Under the pieces are notes generated by a model. It had not been told where the DNA came from. It searched no databases and saw nothing but the letters and a program-made list of their open reading frames with translations. Both the position numbers and the translations under genes were made by a program. Shown here one piece after another: positions 8,427 through 17,794 of a stretch of DNA of 64,000 nucleotides. Positions within the stretch are counted from its first letter, which is position 1. Each line of letters starts with the position of its first letter. The stretch lies in NCBI GenBank assembly GCA_016708125.1, contig JADJGF010000001.1, forward strand, positions 3,866,001-3,930,000, given 5' to 3'. This DNA is from Ignavibacteriota bacterium (GTDB taxonomy: Bacteria; Bacteroidota; Ignavibacteria; Ignavibacteriales; Melioribacteraceae).

Positions 8427-10745
8427 TTATTTCTTTGCAATAATTGAATAAGTTCCACTTTCTAGAGAAAAAATATTTTTATTTTCTCCGGCAAAAAATA
8501 TTTGTTTCTCCGGATATTTATTGAAAGAATTAATTTTAACTTCAGTAAATATTGAAGGAATAAAAAGTTCGGATTTTGTATTACCGGGAATAGTTAAAGT
8601 TAAATTCCATTCGTTATTTTTTACAAATAATTCAAAGTAAATTTCCCCTCTTATTGTTGGAAGTTTTAACTTAACAAAACTTAAATTTCCAATCTGCGGA
8701 ACAATTCTAAATTTTTTAAATCCGGGTTCAATTGGTTCTATACCAACTAACTTTCTTGGAATAATATTCACCGGTGCGCTTCCCCAAGCATGATTCCACG
8801 TTAAATTTGGTTTGTAATATTCGTCCCAAGCTTCTGTCGTCATTGTCGAACCGACATTCAGCATATTCATCCAACTTCTTTTTGAATTGGAATTCATTAA
8901 TGATATTGCAAATTCAGATTCTCCGACATTAAATAAACTTTCAAGAAAATATTGTGCTCCGTAAACACTGCATGCCATTCCTTTTGATTTAATAAATTGT
9001 TTAACAGTTTCAATATTTTTTTCTGGAACTAAATCAAATGCAAGCGGAAACATATTTGCATGTAAACTTTTATGTTTAGAAGTTTCTCCATCGTTATAAA
9101 TACCTTTTAATGAATCAAACAATTTTTCATTTATACTTTTCCTAACTTCAAAAGCTCGCTGCAAAAAAAATATTTTATCATTTTCTTTACCTAAGTTTTC
9201 AGCAATTTTTGCCAATAAAATTAATGAGTTATAATGAAAAGAATTAACTACAGTATTTATATTTGAAAATTCAAAACCGTCTCTTTCTCCTTCCGGCGTT
9301 GGTCCGGCATTATTTGCTTGTCTAATTCCGATTGGTGTTCCTTTTGGCCAATCAACAATATCTTCAATTCCTTTTCCAGAGAAATTTATACTTTTTAGAA
9401 ATTCTTCATTTACTTTGCCGGTAATTGTACTTATTAATTTGTCTTCCCTTGCAAGCGTAATTAGACTTTTATTTTTTAAATATTCATAATTTTTAATTAG
9501 CAATTCTTTATTACCAGTATAAATAAAATCATTCCATGCTATCATGATTGAATGCATATGCCATTCAGTCGGCCAAGACGGATTGTACACTAAAAAATCA
9601 GCAGAATATCTTGCAACAGAAAATTCTCTATCAACCGAATAATGACCAAGCTGCTGAATATATGCATCAGCTTCATAAGGCATACGTTCCCTATTTCCAT
9701 CTGCATAAATTCCTAAAAATGGAGTTGCTTTTAATGTGTATTTACAAAGTTCCCAAACTTTATTAAGATTTGTATCGGAACATTCAAAATCCGAAGAACT
9801 ATCATTAAAAGGATAAAATAATGCGAGCTGAGTAATTTGTTTTATATCAACATTTTTATTTTCTACAATTATTTCTACAAAACGAAACGGCATTACTTCA
9901 ATTGAGAAAGGAGGTAATTTTTGATGATTCGGTGAATTCGAATGATGTGTTGGAATTTCAATTTTGTACTTATGTAATCCTTTATTTAATTTTAATGAGA
10001 ATTTTTCATATCCAATATTTGATTTACCTTTATTTTTATTGACTGTTAAATCTTCATTTTTTCTTTCTCCAAGAAAAATTGTAATTGAATCATTATTGTT
10101 GTCAGCCGTTATTTCTAATTCTAAAGATGCAAAAGCCGCTTTATCGAAATCCGCGAACCATTTTTGTGAAGAAGTCTTGTTAAATATTTTTGGAGATATT
10201 TTATGAATAGTTGATGTTTGTCTATTTTCAGAAACCCAAGTGTTATTCGGCAGTTTAACAAAATTACTTTGTCCGAGCCATTCATCATTTTGTTTTTTGA
10301 ATACAGATGTATGAAACTGCTGAGCTTCGCTAAAATCGCTTTCACGATTTTTAGAATCAAAAATTTTAACTTTCCACCAATAAGTAGAATTTTCTAATAG
10401 TGGATGTCCATCATAGTTGATGTTAATTGAATTACTTGATAAAACTATTCCCGAATTCCAAAAGTCTGCTTTATTTTTATCCAACAAAAACTTTGAAGAA
10501 GCTACTAAAATTTGATAACTTTTTTGTTCGGCAACTTCATAAGGTACAATCCAGCTAAACTCTGGAATTGAATCAGTAATCGCTGCAGATTCCGGAAATC
10601 TTAATAATTCGCACAATAAACCAGTAGGCGGCGAAATTCTATTATCCGAAAACGATAATGTAATTACGAATGAGAATAGTATTGAAATTATTTTAATTAT
10701 CAATTTAAACTTTTGATAAATTTGCAAATTATTATTCTTTTTCAA
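8427..10745 (-). CDS. Alpha-L-rhamnosidase-like GH78 family protein, short form
   Basis: This 772-residue protein has an N-terminal signal segment (about 10-35), a fibronectin-like domain (FSWIVPYEVAEQKSYQILVA near 50), beta-sandwich domains and an (alpha/alpha)6 catalytic domain (about 330-650). The catalytic region carries YADGNRERMPYEADAYIQQ and TEAWDEYYKPNLTWNHAWG, the signature of the GH78-related clade that lacks the DCPxRDER motif. The C-terminal sheet domain (IEPIEPGFKKFRIVPQIG) is also typical. Family members release terminal L-rhamnose. The start codon overlaps the end of the upstream long rhamnosidase by 14 bp, which points to translational coupling. It could act on a rhamnose linkage different from that of its two neighbours. 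Confidence 0.8.
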   Translation of the reverse strand: MKKNNNLQIYQKFKLIIKIISILFSFVITLSFSDNRISPPTGLLCELLRFPESAAITDSIPEFSWIVPYEVAEQKSYQILVASSKFLLDKNKADFWNSGIVLSSNSININYDGHPLLENSTYWWKVKIFDSKNRESDFSEAQQFHTSVFKKQNDEWLGQSNFVKLPNNTWVSENRQTSTIHKISPKIFNKTSSQKWFADFDKAAFASLELEITADNNNDSITIFLGERKNEDLTVNKNKGKSNIGYEKFSLKLNKGLHKYKIEIPTHHSNSPNHQKLPPFSIEVMPFRFVEIIVENKNVDIKQITQLALFYPFNDSSSDFECSDTNLNKVWELCKYTLKATPFLGIYADGNRERMPYEADAYIQQLGHYSVDREFSVARYSADFLVYNPSWPTEWHMHSIMIAWNDFIYTGNKELLIKNYEYLKNKSLITLAREDKLISTITGKVNEEFLKSINFSGKGIEDIVDWPKGTPIGIRQANNAGPTPEGERDGFEFSNINTVVNSFHYNSLILLAKIAENLGKENDKIFFLQRAFEVRKSINEKLFDSLKGIYNDGETSKHKSLHANMFPLAFDLVPEKNIETVKQFIKSKGMACSVYGAQYFLESLFNVGESEFAISLMNSNSKRSWMNMLNVGSTMTTEAWDEYYKPNLTWNHAWGSAPVNIIPRKLVGIEPIEPGFKKFRIVPQIGNLSFVKLKLPTIRGEIYFELFVKNNEWNLTLTIPGNTKSELFIPSIFTEVKINSFNKYPEKQIFFAGENKNIFSLESGTYSIIAKK

Positions 10746-13700
10746 TGAACAAAACTCCAGCCGGAATTGGCTGAAAGCTAATTTCTTTTGAGCTAATCAT
10801 CGCTTGTAATCCTTTACTTCCGCCGGTTTGAAAATACTCAACACTAATTTTATGAAATCCTTTTGTTAAGTAAATTGTTCCGCTTCCTTGTTTCAGAGCA
10901 TGTTCTCCATCATTATCAACAACTAATTTATCATTTATATATAAATTACTTCCGTCATTTGATGAAGTAAAAAATTCATATTCTCCGTCTTTTTCAATTC
11001 TAATATATGAACTATATTGAATAGCAAAGTTATATTTTGGGATTGGAATATTTGCCAATCCAAATTGATAAATATTTCCTTGTTTTGTTGGTTTCAATTC
11101 ATTGAAATCGGGAAGTTTTTTAAATTCGCCTTCAAAAAGTTTCCACTCAATTCCATTTTTTTTTGGATCAACAAAATTGTAAACTACTTTTGATAGCACA
11201 CTTGGATTAAATCCATACATATATGCTTGGGCTTTTACAATCGTATTTTTTGTAATCTCAAATGGTTTTGTATAAACCGGAGAATTTAAGTTAGGTTCAC
11301 TTCCATCAATCGTATAATGAACGATGGCATTTTTATCTCTACATGAAATTGATGCAATTATTTTTTTACCAAATAAAGCCGTTGAGTCCCTTGGAGAAAT
11401 TACAGCATTTGAAGTAAAAGATTTAGTTACTTTTTTTTTAACTCCCTTAGTTGTAAAAGAATATTCTCCGGAACAAATTTCGAAAATTGCTAAGTTATCT
11501 TCCCAGCCAATAAATTTAATACCTTTAACACTATTTGCAATTTGGTTACCTTCATAAACATCTTCTTTATTTAAAGTAGGAATGTAAATAATTGCTGTTG
11601 TATTTGCCGGAATTTTTACATCCCACTTAAATTTATTTCCTTCCAATATCCAATTACTTTTTATTTCACCGCGCGAAGAATTATAATTTGCATTAACAAA
11701 ATTGAGATCACCTAAAACTTCAGGTTTCATAATTATATGTTTGAATGCAGGGTTTAACGGATCTGTTTTTATTCCGGCTAAATTTTCATAGTACCAAATT
11801 ATTAAATCACCAAGAAGCATAACATGATTTCCGGAATTCATTCCTGGATCACCATGATCCCCGTTCCATAGTTCCCAAATTGTGGTAGCACCTTGCTTAA
11901 TCATGTATCCCCAACTTGGATATGTAGATTGCGATGCCAATAAATATGCAACATCAGCATGTCCGTTATAAGTTAGAGTACGCATTAACCATTGACCACC
12001 GATAATCCCATTTCCAACATGACCGTCGCTTTCACCTAAAATTTTTTGAATAAGATTTTGAATAATTTTATCTCGGAATTCGGAAGGTACTAAATCAAAT
12101 GCAATGGCTAAAATATTTGATGTATGTGAATTATTTGAATACTGAATTAATTCCTTATCAAGAAATTTATTGTTGAAGGCAGTTTTAATCTCATCAGCTT
12201 TTTGTAAATATTTTTGAGCATCCCCGTCTTTACCAAGAAGTTTTGCAAATTTTGCCATTATTCTTAGTTCAAAATTGAAAAACACTGTTCCAATAAATTC
12301 CGAACTTGTAGTTCTTAAAGGATCACTTGTATGAATTAATTTCACATCTTCCGGCGGAACACACCAATCACCATAAGTATCTTTGTACATTATGCCGTCT
12401 TTAAGATATTGACTCATGTGGTCAATCCATTTCTGCATATTGGGATAATGTGTTTTAATAGTTTTTAAATCACCATATTGATTATAAAGCATATCCGAAA
12501 CAAATAAATATGTTCCAGCCCAAGTTGTATTATCATTATAAAAAGGCCAATATGACGGAGCAACATCGGGAATACTTCCTTTTTCATTTTGCGCATCGCG
12601 CATATCGCAAGCCCACTTATTATATAAATTAGAAATATTAAAAATGAAACTTTCGCCAGTACTTTCAGATGATCTATCGCCAAGCCAGCCATGCCTTTCA
12701 TCTCTTTGCGGACAATCAGTGGGCATGCTTCTGTAATTTCCTCTTATTCCCCAATATGCATTTTTATAAATTTGATTGATAAGTTCGTTTGAACAATTAA
12801 AAGTTCCGGTAATTTCAAGAGCATCGTGAACAACTTTACCTTTTAATGAATTTAAATTTGGTATGCCGGGATAACCAATCATTTCAACAAATCTAAATCC
12901 ATGATAAGTAAATTTTGGTTCCCAGCTTTCGTTTCCTTCGCCTTTAAGAATATATGTATCGGTAACTTCAGCACTTCTGATATTATCTAAAAATAAACTT
13001 CCATCGGGATTTAATGTTTCGGCAAATCTCATTGTAACTTTGTCGCCTCTATTTCCTTTAACAAACAATTCAACCCAGCCAACCATATTCTGACCCATAT
13101 CAAAAATAAATACACCGGGTTTAATTTCATTTACAGAAATTGGATTAAGTTCCTGCATAATTTTTATTGGTTCATTAGGCTGTGATAATAATTTTTCACC
13201 TGGCTTTTCAACTAACTCAGCATTCATCCATTTGGAATCATTAAAATTAATCTTGTCCCAATCAGCCATTTCCATTGTTGCATCATAATATTCTCCGTCA
13301 TATTCATTATTCTTTCTTATCGGACCATCCGTAGTGAGTTTCCAATTTTTATCTGTGTATATATAATCCTTTGTTCCATCTTCATATTTAATTTCTATTT
13401 GACAAATAACTTTGGGAAACCCATAATTTCTTGTATTTACCGGAATTTCTTTTCGCGCAGCAAAAAATCTTCCGTTACCTAAAATTATTCCAATAGCATT
13501 TTCTTTATTAATATTTTTTGTTACATCGTAAGTCATATAAAAAGTTGTTTTATTGTATTCTGTCAAACCGGGAACCAAAACATCATCTCCAATTTTTTTC
13601 CCATTTATAGAAAGTTCAAACAAACCCATACCAGATATGAAGACTTTTGCATTTTTAACTTTTTTATTTATGCTGAATTCATGTCGTAACATTCTTGCAG

Positions 13701-14184
13701 AAAGAATTCTATTCGGAGTTTCCGGATTATCAGTTCCTACTGCTCTATCAAGTCCAATCCATTTTGCTTTCCAATCCGTTTCTTTAAATAATCCAGTTTC
13801 CCAAAAAGCAGATTCGCTTGTAAAAATATTTCCATCTTGATCCCAAACTTTTACTTTCCAAAAATACTTTGTATTACTTTCCAAAGTTTTACCTTCATAA
13901 TAAACTTGGATTGTATTATCAGAATTTATTTTTTCACTGTTCCATATTTCAATATTATTTTCAGAATTTAAATTTTGTAAATCCTTAGAAACAAATATTT
14001 GATAAGCAGTTTGTTTTACACCTCGTTTTTCAGATTCCAAAACCCAGCTAAACCGAGGTTGATCAATATCAACGCCAATTGGATTGATCTTATATTCGCA
14101 TCTCAAATTTTTAATAATTACCGACTCACCTTTTAAACTTGAACTAATAAATATGATTAGAAAAATCATAAATATATTTTTCAT
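10732..14184 (-). CDS. Alpha-L-rhamnosidase (GH78) with chitobiase-C and PA14 domains
   Basis: This 1150-residue protein has a signal peptide (about 1-19), the N-terminal fibronectin and carbohydrate-binding sandwich domains (about 25-450), and the six-hairpin catalytic domain (about 455-800). The GH78 catalytic signature DCPQRDERHGWLGD is at 490-503, with the predicted general acid Glu496. The second catalytic glutamate would be Glu771 in TTIWELW. The rhamnosidase C-terminal sheet domain ends near 910. A chitobiase-C-like domain with HYTIDGSEPNLNSPVYTKPF follows at about 925-1005, and a PA14-like domain with FTSSNDGSNLYINDKLV at about 1020-1150. PA14 domains bind sugars. The same two-domain tail occurs on the gene at 23378. 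Confidence 0.92.
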   Translation of the reverse strand: MKNIFMIFLIIFISSSLKGESVIIKNLRCEYKINPIGVDIDQPRFSWVLESEKRGVKQTAYQIFVSKDLQNLNSENNIEIWNSEKINSDNTIQVYYEGKTLESNTKYFWKVKVWDQDGNIFTSESAFWETGLFKETDWKAKWIGLDRAVGTDNPETPNRILSARMLRHEFSINKKVKNAKVFISGMGLFELSINGKKIGDDVLVPGLTEYNKTTFYMTYDVTKNINKENAIGIILGNGRFFAARKEIPVNTRNYGFPKVICQIEIKYEDGTKDYIYTDKNWKLTTDGPIRKNNEYDGEYYDATMEMADWDKINFNDSKWMNAELVEKPGEKLLSQPNEPIKIMQELNPISVNEIKPGVFIFDMGQNMVGWVELFVKGNRGDKVTMRFAETLNPDGSLFLDNIRSAEVTDTYILKGEGNESWEPKFTYHGFRFVEMIGYPGIPNLNSLKGKVVHDALEITGTFNCSNELINQIYKNAYWGIRGNYRSMPTDCPQRDERHGWLGDRSSESTGESFIFNISNLYNKWACDMRDAQNEKGSIPDVAPSYWPFYNDNTTWAGTYLFVSDMLYNQYGDLKTIKTHYPNMQKWIDHMSQYLKDGIMYKDTYGDWCVPPEDVKLIHTSDPLRTTSSEFIGTVFFNFELRIMAKFAKLLGKDGDAQKYLQKADEIKTAFNNKFLDKELIQYSNNSHTSNILAIAFDLVPSEFRDKIIQNLIQKILGESDGHVGNGIIGGQWLMRTLTYNGHADVAYLLASQSTYPSWGYMIKQGATTIWELWNGDHGDPGMNSGNHVMLLGDLIIWYYENLAGIKTDPLNPAFKHIIMKPEVLGDLNFVNANYNSSRGEIKSNWILEGNKFKWDVKIPANTTAIIYIPTLNKEDVYEGNQIANSVKGIKFIGWEDNLAIFEICSGEYSFTTKGVKKKVTKSFTSNAVISPRDSTALFGKKIIASISCRDKNAIVHYTIDGSEPNLNSPVYTKPFEITKNTIVKAQAYMYGFNPSVLSKVVYNFVDPKKNGIEWKLFEGEFKKLPDFNELKPTKQGNIYQFGLANIPIPKYNFAIQYSSYIRIEKDGEYEFFTSSNDGSNLYINDKLVVDNDGEHALKQGSGTIYLTKGFHKISVEYFQTGGSKGLQAMISSKEISFQPIPAGVLFIEKE

Positions 14185-14217
14185 TATTGCTCCAAAGAAT
14201 AATATCTAATTTTCTAT

Positions 14218-15153
14218 CTAACTAAGTTCAGCTAATTCTATTAATTTTTCAATTTTTTGAATTCCGGTTTTTGCGACTTCATACGGATTATGTTCCCAAT
14301 GATTTCTATTAAACATTTCGAGAGATAATGGACCGCAATAATTAATAGATTTTAAATCTTTGAAAAGTTGAACTAACGGTAATATTCCATCACCAGGATA
14401 AATTCTATGTTGATCGCCTTGTTCTTCTCTTGGAACTGAATCGCTGACATCGTTTATATGAAAGTTTGCAATTAAATTTCCATTTATTTTTTTAATATTG
14501 TTGAAACCGGAGTTTCCTCTGAAAAGATGAAATGTATCCATAATCAAACAAGCATCGGGATCGTTTGTATCCAAAGCTATTCCAGCGGCTTGTCCAAATT
14601 GATAAATACCTTTGAAGAAACCAACAAATTCAAAAGCTACAATAATTCCAAATTCTTCTTTCCCAATTTTCAATAATTCTTTATAACGCTTTATTCCAAT
14701 TTGATGATCAAAATCAATTCTATCCGGAACCGGAATTGCCGCAACATGCTTTGAACCAACATCTGCACTTCTTCTCATTCTTTCTTTTGTTTTCAAAAGT
14801 GAATCTTTAAATCCATTTTCGTCCATCGGCATACAATCCCAAAGCCCAATAATGTTGGGTACAAACATTCCTTTTTCCTTAATCTCAATTCCGAGTTCTT
14901 TTAAATTTCCACCGGCATTTTCATAATCTTCTAATTCATTTATCCAAATTTCAATTCCATCATATCCAGCTTTTTGTGCTGAATTTATTTTATCATCTAA
15001 GGAAGCCGGTCTAATTGAAGAAGTATTTAAACAAATCGGCCATTGATGTTTAATTTTATTTTTCGTAAAAGCACTTACATTATTTAAATGAACACCAGAT
15101 AGTAGAGCTGTTCCGGCTAATGATGATATTTGAATGAATTTTCTTCTTTCCAT
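14218..15153 (-). CDS. Exported sugar phosphate isomerase/epimerase-like TIM barrel
   Basis: This 311-residue protein has a twin-arginine-like or Sec signal (MERRKFIQISSLAGTALLSG), then an AP-endonuclease-2/xylose-isomerase-like TIM barrel. Metal-ligand candidates lie in the expected strand ends: CLIMDTFHLF near 205, ANFHINDV near 232 and LSLEMFNRNHWEHNP near 280, with a VAFEF strand before them. The name of the family is historical; relatives catalyse isomerisation, epimerisation, and in some cases elimination on 3-keto sugars. An exported protein is unlikely to act on sugar phosphates. It sits between a rhamnosidase and two DUF1080 genes, which supports a job on oxidised glycosides (inference). 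Confidence 0.82.
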   Translation of the reverse strand: MERRKFIQISSLAGTALLSGVHLNNVSAFTKNKIKHQWPICLNTSSIRPASLDDKINSAQKAGYDGIEIWINELEDYENAGGNLKELGIEIKEKGMFVPNIIGLWDCMPMDENGFKDSLLKTKERMRRSADVGSKHVAAIPVPDRIDFDHQIGIKRYKELLKIGKEEFGIIVAFEFVGFFKGIYQFGQAAGIALDTNDPDACLIMDTFHLFRGNSGFNNIKKINGNLIANFHINDVSDSVPREEQGDQHRIYPGDGILPLVQLFKDLKSINYCGPLSLEMFNRNHWEHNPYEVAKTGIQKIEKLIELAELS

Positions 15154-15204
15154 TTTCTTTTATTTTTATAAATTTTTATATGTTTTTAAGTTAACTGGGT
15201 TAGA

Positions 15205-15828
15205 TTATAATTTGGTTATTTCAATGTTTTTCCATCTTATTTTAATACCGCCTCCGTCATGAATTTGCAAAGCGATAAATCCGTATCCTTCGCCTATTTT
15301 GCTATCTGTAAAGTTTATCATTTGTTCATCATTGAGCCATGTTTTTACATTATCATCTACGGCACGAATTACTAATTTATTCCATTGTCCTTCTTTTAAA
15401 ATATTTTCTCTTTCTTCTGGAATTTGAACTAACCAGCCTCTTCCGTATGATTCATAAATTCCACCCGTATCATGATTTGGAGGCGCTACTTCAACTTGCC
15501 AGCCGCTAATTTTTACACCTTCAATTGATGAACGAAAGAACACTCCGCTATTGCCATCGGATTCTTGCTTAAACTCAAGTGACAATTCAAAGTTTTTAAA
15601 CTTTTCTGAAGTACTCAAATATCCATAATCTTTATCCGGTCCGCTTTCACAAATTAATTCTCCGTTTTCTACATACCACTTTTCCGTTCCGTGAATATTC
15701 CAGCCGGTAAGATCTTTCCCATTGAAAAGTTTTGTTGTGTTTGTGTCCTTTACAAATTTATTGCATGAACATGAAATGAAATTTAAAATTGTAAAAAACG
15801 TTAATGTAATAATTATAATTTTCTTCAT
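15205..15828 (-). CDS. DUF1080 (3-keto-disaccharide hydrolase-like) lipoprotein
   Basis: This 207-residue protein has a lipoprotein signal (LNFISCSC, cysteine about 20) and one DUF1080/PF06439 domain, a concanavalin-A-like sandwich. Family landmarks are FNGKDLTGWNIHG near 36, WYVENGELICESG near 51, DGNSGVFFR near 91 and the closing IALQIHDGGGIKIRWKNIEI. Pfam describes the family as 3-keto-disaccharide hydrolase. It lies 17 bp downstream of a second DUF1080 gene on the same strand; the two chains are clearly different in sequence, so they are probably functionally distinct rather than a recent duplication. Confidence 0.88.
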   Translation of the reverse strand: MKKIIIITLTFFTILNFISCSCNKFVKDTNTTKLFNGKDLTGWNIHGTEKWYVENGELICESGPDKDYGYLSTSEKFKNFELSLEFKQESDGNSGVFFRSSIEGVKISGWQVEVAPPNHDTGGIYESYGRGWLVQIPEERENILKEGQWNKLVIRAVDDNVKTWLNDEQMINFTDSKIGEGYGFIALQIHDGGGIKIRWKNIEITKL

Positions 15829-15845
15829 AATAATTTCCCGCTTAA

Positions 15846-16595
15846 TTATAGTTGTCTAATTTTTATATTACGAAACCAAATACTGTTCCCATGGCTTTGC
15901 AAACCGATACTTCCTTCTTTGTAAAGCCCGTAATTATGATGTTCTCTCCATTTAGAATTTTGCACACGCATTTTCCAATCATTAGTCCACCGTTTAAATT
16001 CAACAATTTTCTCTCCGTTAATAAAATGTTGAACCAGCGAATCCTTAACAATAATTCTGCTCATATTCCATTCGTCAACATTTTTTAATTTTTTATTTTG
16101 AGATGGATTATGCATTGCATAATTTGCGCCGGTTTTTTGCCATTCTTCTAATTTACCTGGGAAACCAATATCATCAATTAATTGATATTCCGGTGCCGAA
16201 TCAATAGGACTTCTAAAATTTTCACCTTCTTGAATATGATAGAATATTCCGCTGTTCCCGCCATTCGATATTTTCCACTCACAAATAAAATCAAAATTAA
16301 AAAATTTGTCATCAGTTATTATGTCGCTGCTTTTGTTATTTTCATCACTGAATGCAAAAAGTTCGCCATTTTTTACAACCCATCCGGTTTCAACTTTTTC
16401 TTTCCCAAACTCATGCCAGCCATTTGTGGTTTTCCCATCGAATAATAAAATCCATCCATTACTTTTCTCATTCTCGGTAAGAATATTATTTTTTGGTAAA
16501 TATCGATTTACTTTTTCTGGTTCATTTTTATCAATACAATAATTTAATGTAATTGATAAAATGATTACTAATGCTAAATAAAAAGTTTTCTTCAT
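15846..16595 (-). CDS. DUF1080 (3-keto-disaccharide hydrolase-like) lipoprotein, second copy
   Basis: This 249-residue protein has a lipoprotein signal (ITLNYCID, cysteine about 20) followed by one DUF1080 domain. Landmarks are LLFDGKTTNGWHEFGKE near 51, GGNSGIFYHIQEGE near 117, a region rich in aromatic residues (GANYAMHNPSQNKKLKN, about 155-172), and GSIGLQSHGNSIWFRNIKI at the end. It is longer than its neighbour in the central loop. The order GH172, DUF1080, DUF1080, TIM barrel, rhamnosidase, rhamnosidase, all on the minus strand with gaps of 50 bp or less, looks like one operon. Confidence 0.88.
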   Translation of the reverse strand: MKKTFYLALVIILSITLNYCIDKNEPEKVNRYLPKNNILTENEKSNGWILLFDGKTTNGWHEFGKEKVETGWVVKNGELFAFSDENNKSSDIITDDKFFNFDFICEWKISNGGNSGIFYHIQEGENFRSPIDSAPEYQLIDDIGFPGKLEEWQKTGANYAMHNPSQNKKLKNVDEWNMSRIIVKDSLVQHFINGEKIVEFKRWTNDWKMRVQNSKWREHHNYGLYKEGSIGLQSHGNSIWFRNIKIRQL

Positions 16596-16600
16596 AAAAA

Positions 16601-17749
16601 CTATTTCTTCCTTTTAATGATTAAATTTTCTTTATCCGGTAAATTTGGAAATTTTTCATGCGGTTCGATTTGATACCAATATGCAACTGAAGCCAAATCA
16701 TCCTCTAAAGGTAAATAACCATCATATCCCCAGCCTAAAGATTGAATAGTTATTTTTAAATCTTTATCAAATTTTATAGGATCTTCAATGTGCCATCTGT
16801 ATTGACCGAAAACTCCAACATAGTCTGAAATTGTTGAATCTTTAACTTGATAAAATCCAGAATATAAACTGCTAAATTCTGAATAAATAGTTTTACCATT
16901 TTTTTCTCGATCGTTGTAGCCATATGATCCGCAGAAATAATCTTCTTCTCCGGTTCCACAAATTGTTGGAAATTCTTTGTCGCCATCAAGATAAAATTTT
17001 ATTTCACCTTCGCCCCACCAGCCTTTTTTGCGCGCTCCGTGAGCTAAGTAAGTTCCAACATATTGCCCTTTGCCTTTAACATTATCTAAAATTGTAAAAA
17101 CTTCTTTGTAAGGTAATGGATTTACTCTTCTAAACTGCGCGTGAAAATATGGAGTATTGGTTTCAAGGTTTTGCAGTGTATAGTTTATTTGATAATAAAC
17201 AGTAGCTCTTTTCTCACCTAAATTTTCCATTGTTATTTTACATTTTTTTCTAAAAGGCATTTGCCAGTATGAATTAAAACCACTTCTTGGATTAACACAA
17301 ACTGCAAGTGAATTTATAATTGGTTCGTTCATTATTCCCCAACCGGTTGCAAAGAAATCCCCAACTGGAACTTCTATTGACGGCACTTTTTCATCATCCC
17401 AATAAATTCGTAAAATCATTAATCTATAATCTCCAACCGGAGTCATCCAAATATGATTAATAATTCCGGAATTATTTATTTCTCCTAATGTGAATGTAGC
17501 TCCAGGTTCAATATGGATATAAGGATTAACTTTCCATCCTTGTCCTAATTTTTTTGCAGCTTTTGATGCAGTTCCTTCTTCAAGCGTCGCCATACCTCCT
17601 TTACCTTTTTCTCCGGTAAAATTTTCTGGACTTATTGATCTTGAAATTCCATCATTTAATTTATAGAGATTTTTCAAACTTGTACTTTGGCAAAATAATA
17701 ATGAAATATTTGTAAAATTTATGAACACAATAAAAATCATTCTTAACAT
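16601..17749 (-). CDS. GH172 family (DUF2961) secreted glycosidase
   Basis: An in-frame ATG at 17761 would add four residues, but GGAGG lies at 17755-17759, five bases before the ATG at 17749, so 17749 (382 residues) is the better start. A signal peptide precedes FCQST. The DUF2961 core includes GIINHIWMTPVGDYR near 75, an NSYWQMPFRKKCKI stretch near 160, GARKKGWWGEGEIKFY near 237 and the conserved acidic motif GTGEEDYFCGSYGY near 260. The family is classified as GH172, with known members acting on alpha-D-fructofuranosides or alpha-D-arabinofuranosides. The presence of a furanosidase beside rhamnosidases suggests that the target glycan carries furanose side groups (inference). Confidence 0.82.
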   Translation of the reverse strand: MLRMIFIVFINFTNISLLFCQSTSLKNLYKLNDGISRSISPENFTGEKGKGGMATLEEGTASKAAKKLGQGWKVNPYIHIEPGATFTLGEINNSGIINHIWMTPVGDYRLMILRIYWDDEKVPSIEVPVGDFFATGWGIMNEPIINSLAVCVNPRSGFNSYWQMPFRKKCKITMENLGEKRATVYYQINYTLQNLETNTPYFHAQFRRVNPLPYKEVFTILDNVKGKGQYVGTYLAHGARKKGWWGEGEIKFYLDGDKEFPTICGTGEEDYFCGSYGYNDREKNGKTIYSEFSSLYSGFYQVKDSTISDYVGVFGQYRWHIEDPIKFDKDLKITIQSLGWGYDGYLPLEDDLASVAYWYQIEPHEKFPNLPDKENLIIKRKK

Positions 17750-17754
17750 TCGAA

Positions 17755-17759
17755 CCTCC
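17755..17759 (-). promoter_or_regulatory. Ribosome-binding site fixing the GH172 start
   Basis: On the minus strand GGAGG is followed by five bases and then ATG at 17749. The alternative ATG at 17761 overlaps this site and cannot use it. Confidence 0.7.
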
Positions 17760-17794
17760 ATAAAATGTTTAAAAGTATTCTAAGATTAAATAAT

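Noticed and set aside
17750..17761. Upstream ATG for the GH172 gene
   Set aside because: The GGAGG at 17755-17759 overlaps it and is spaced for the ATG at 17749, which also gives a cleaner signal peptide.
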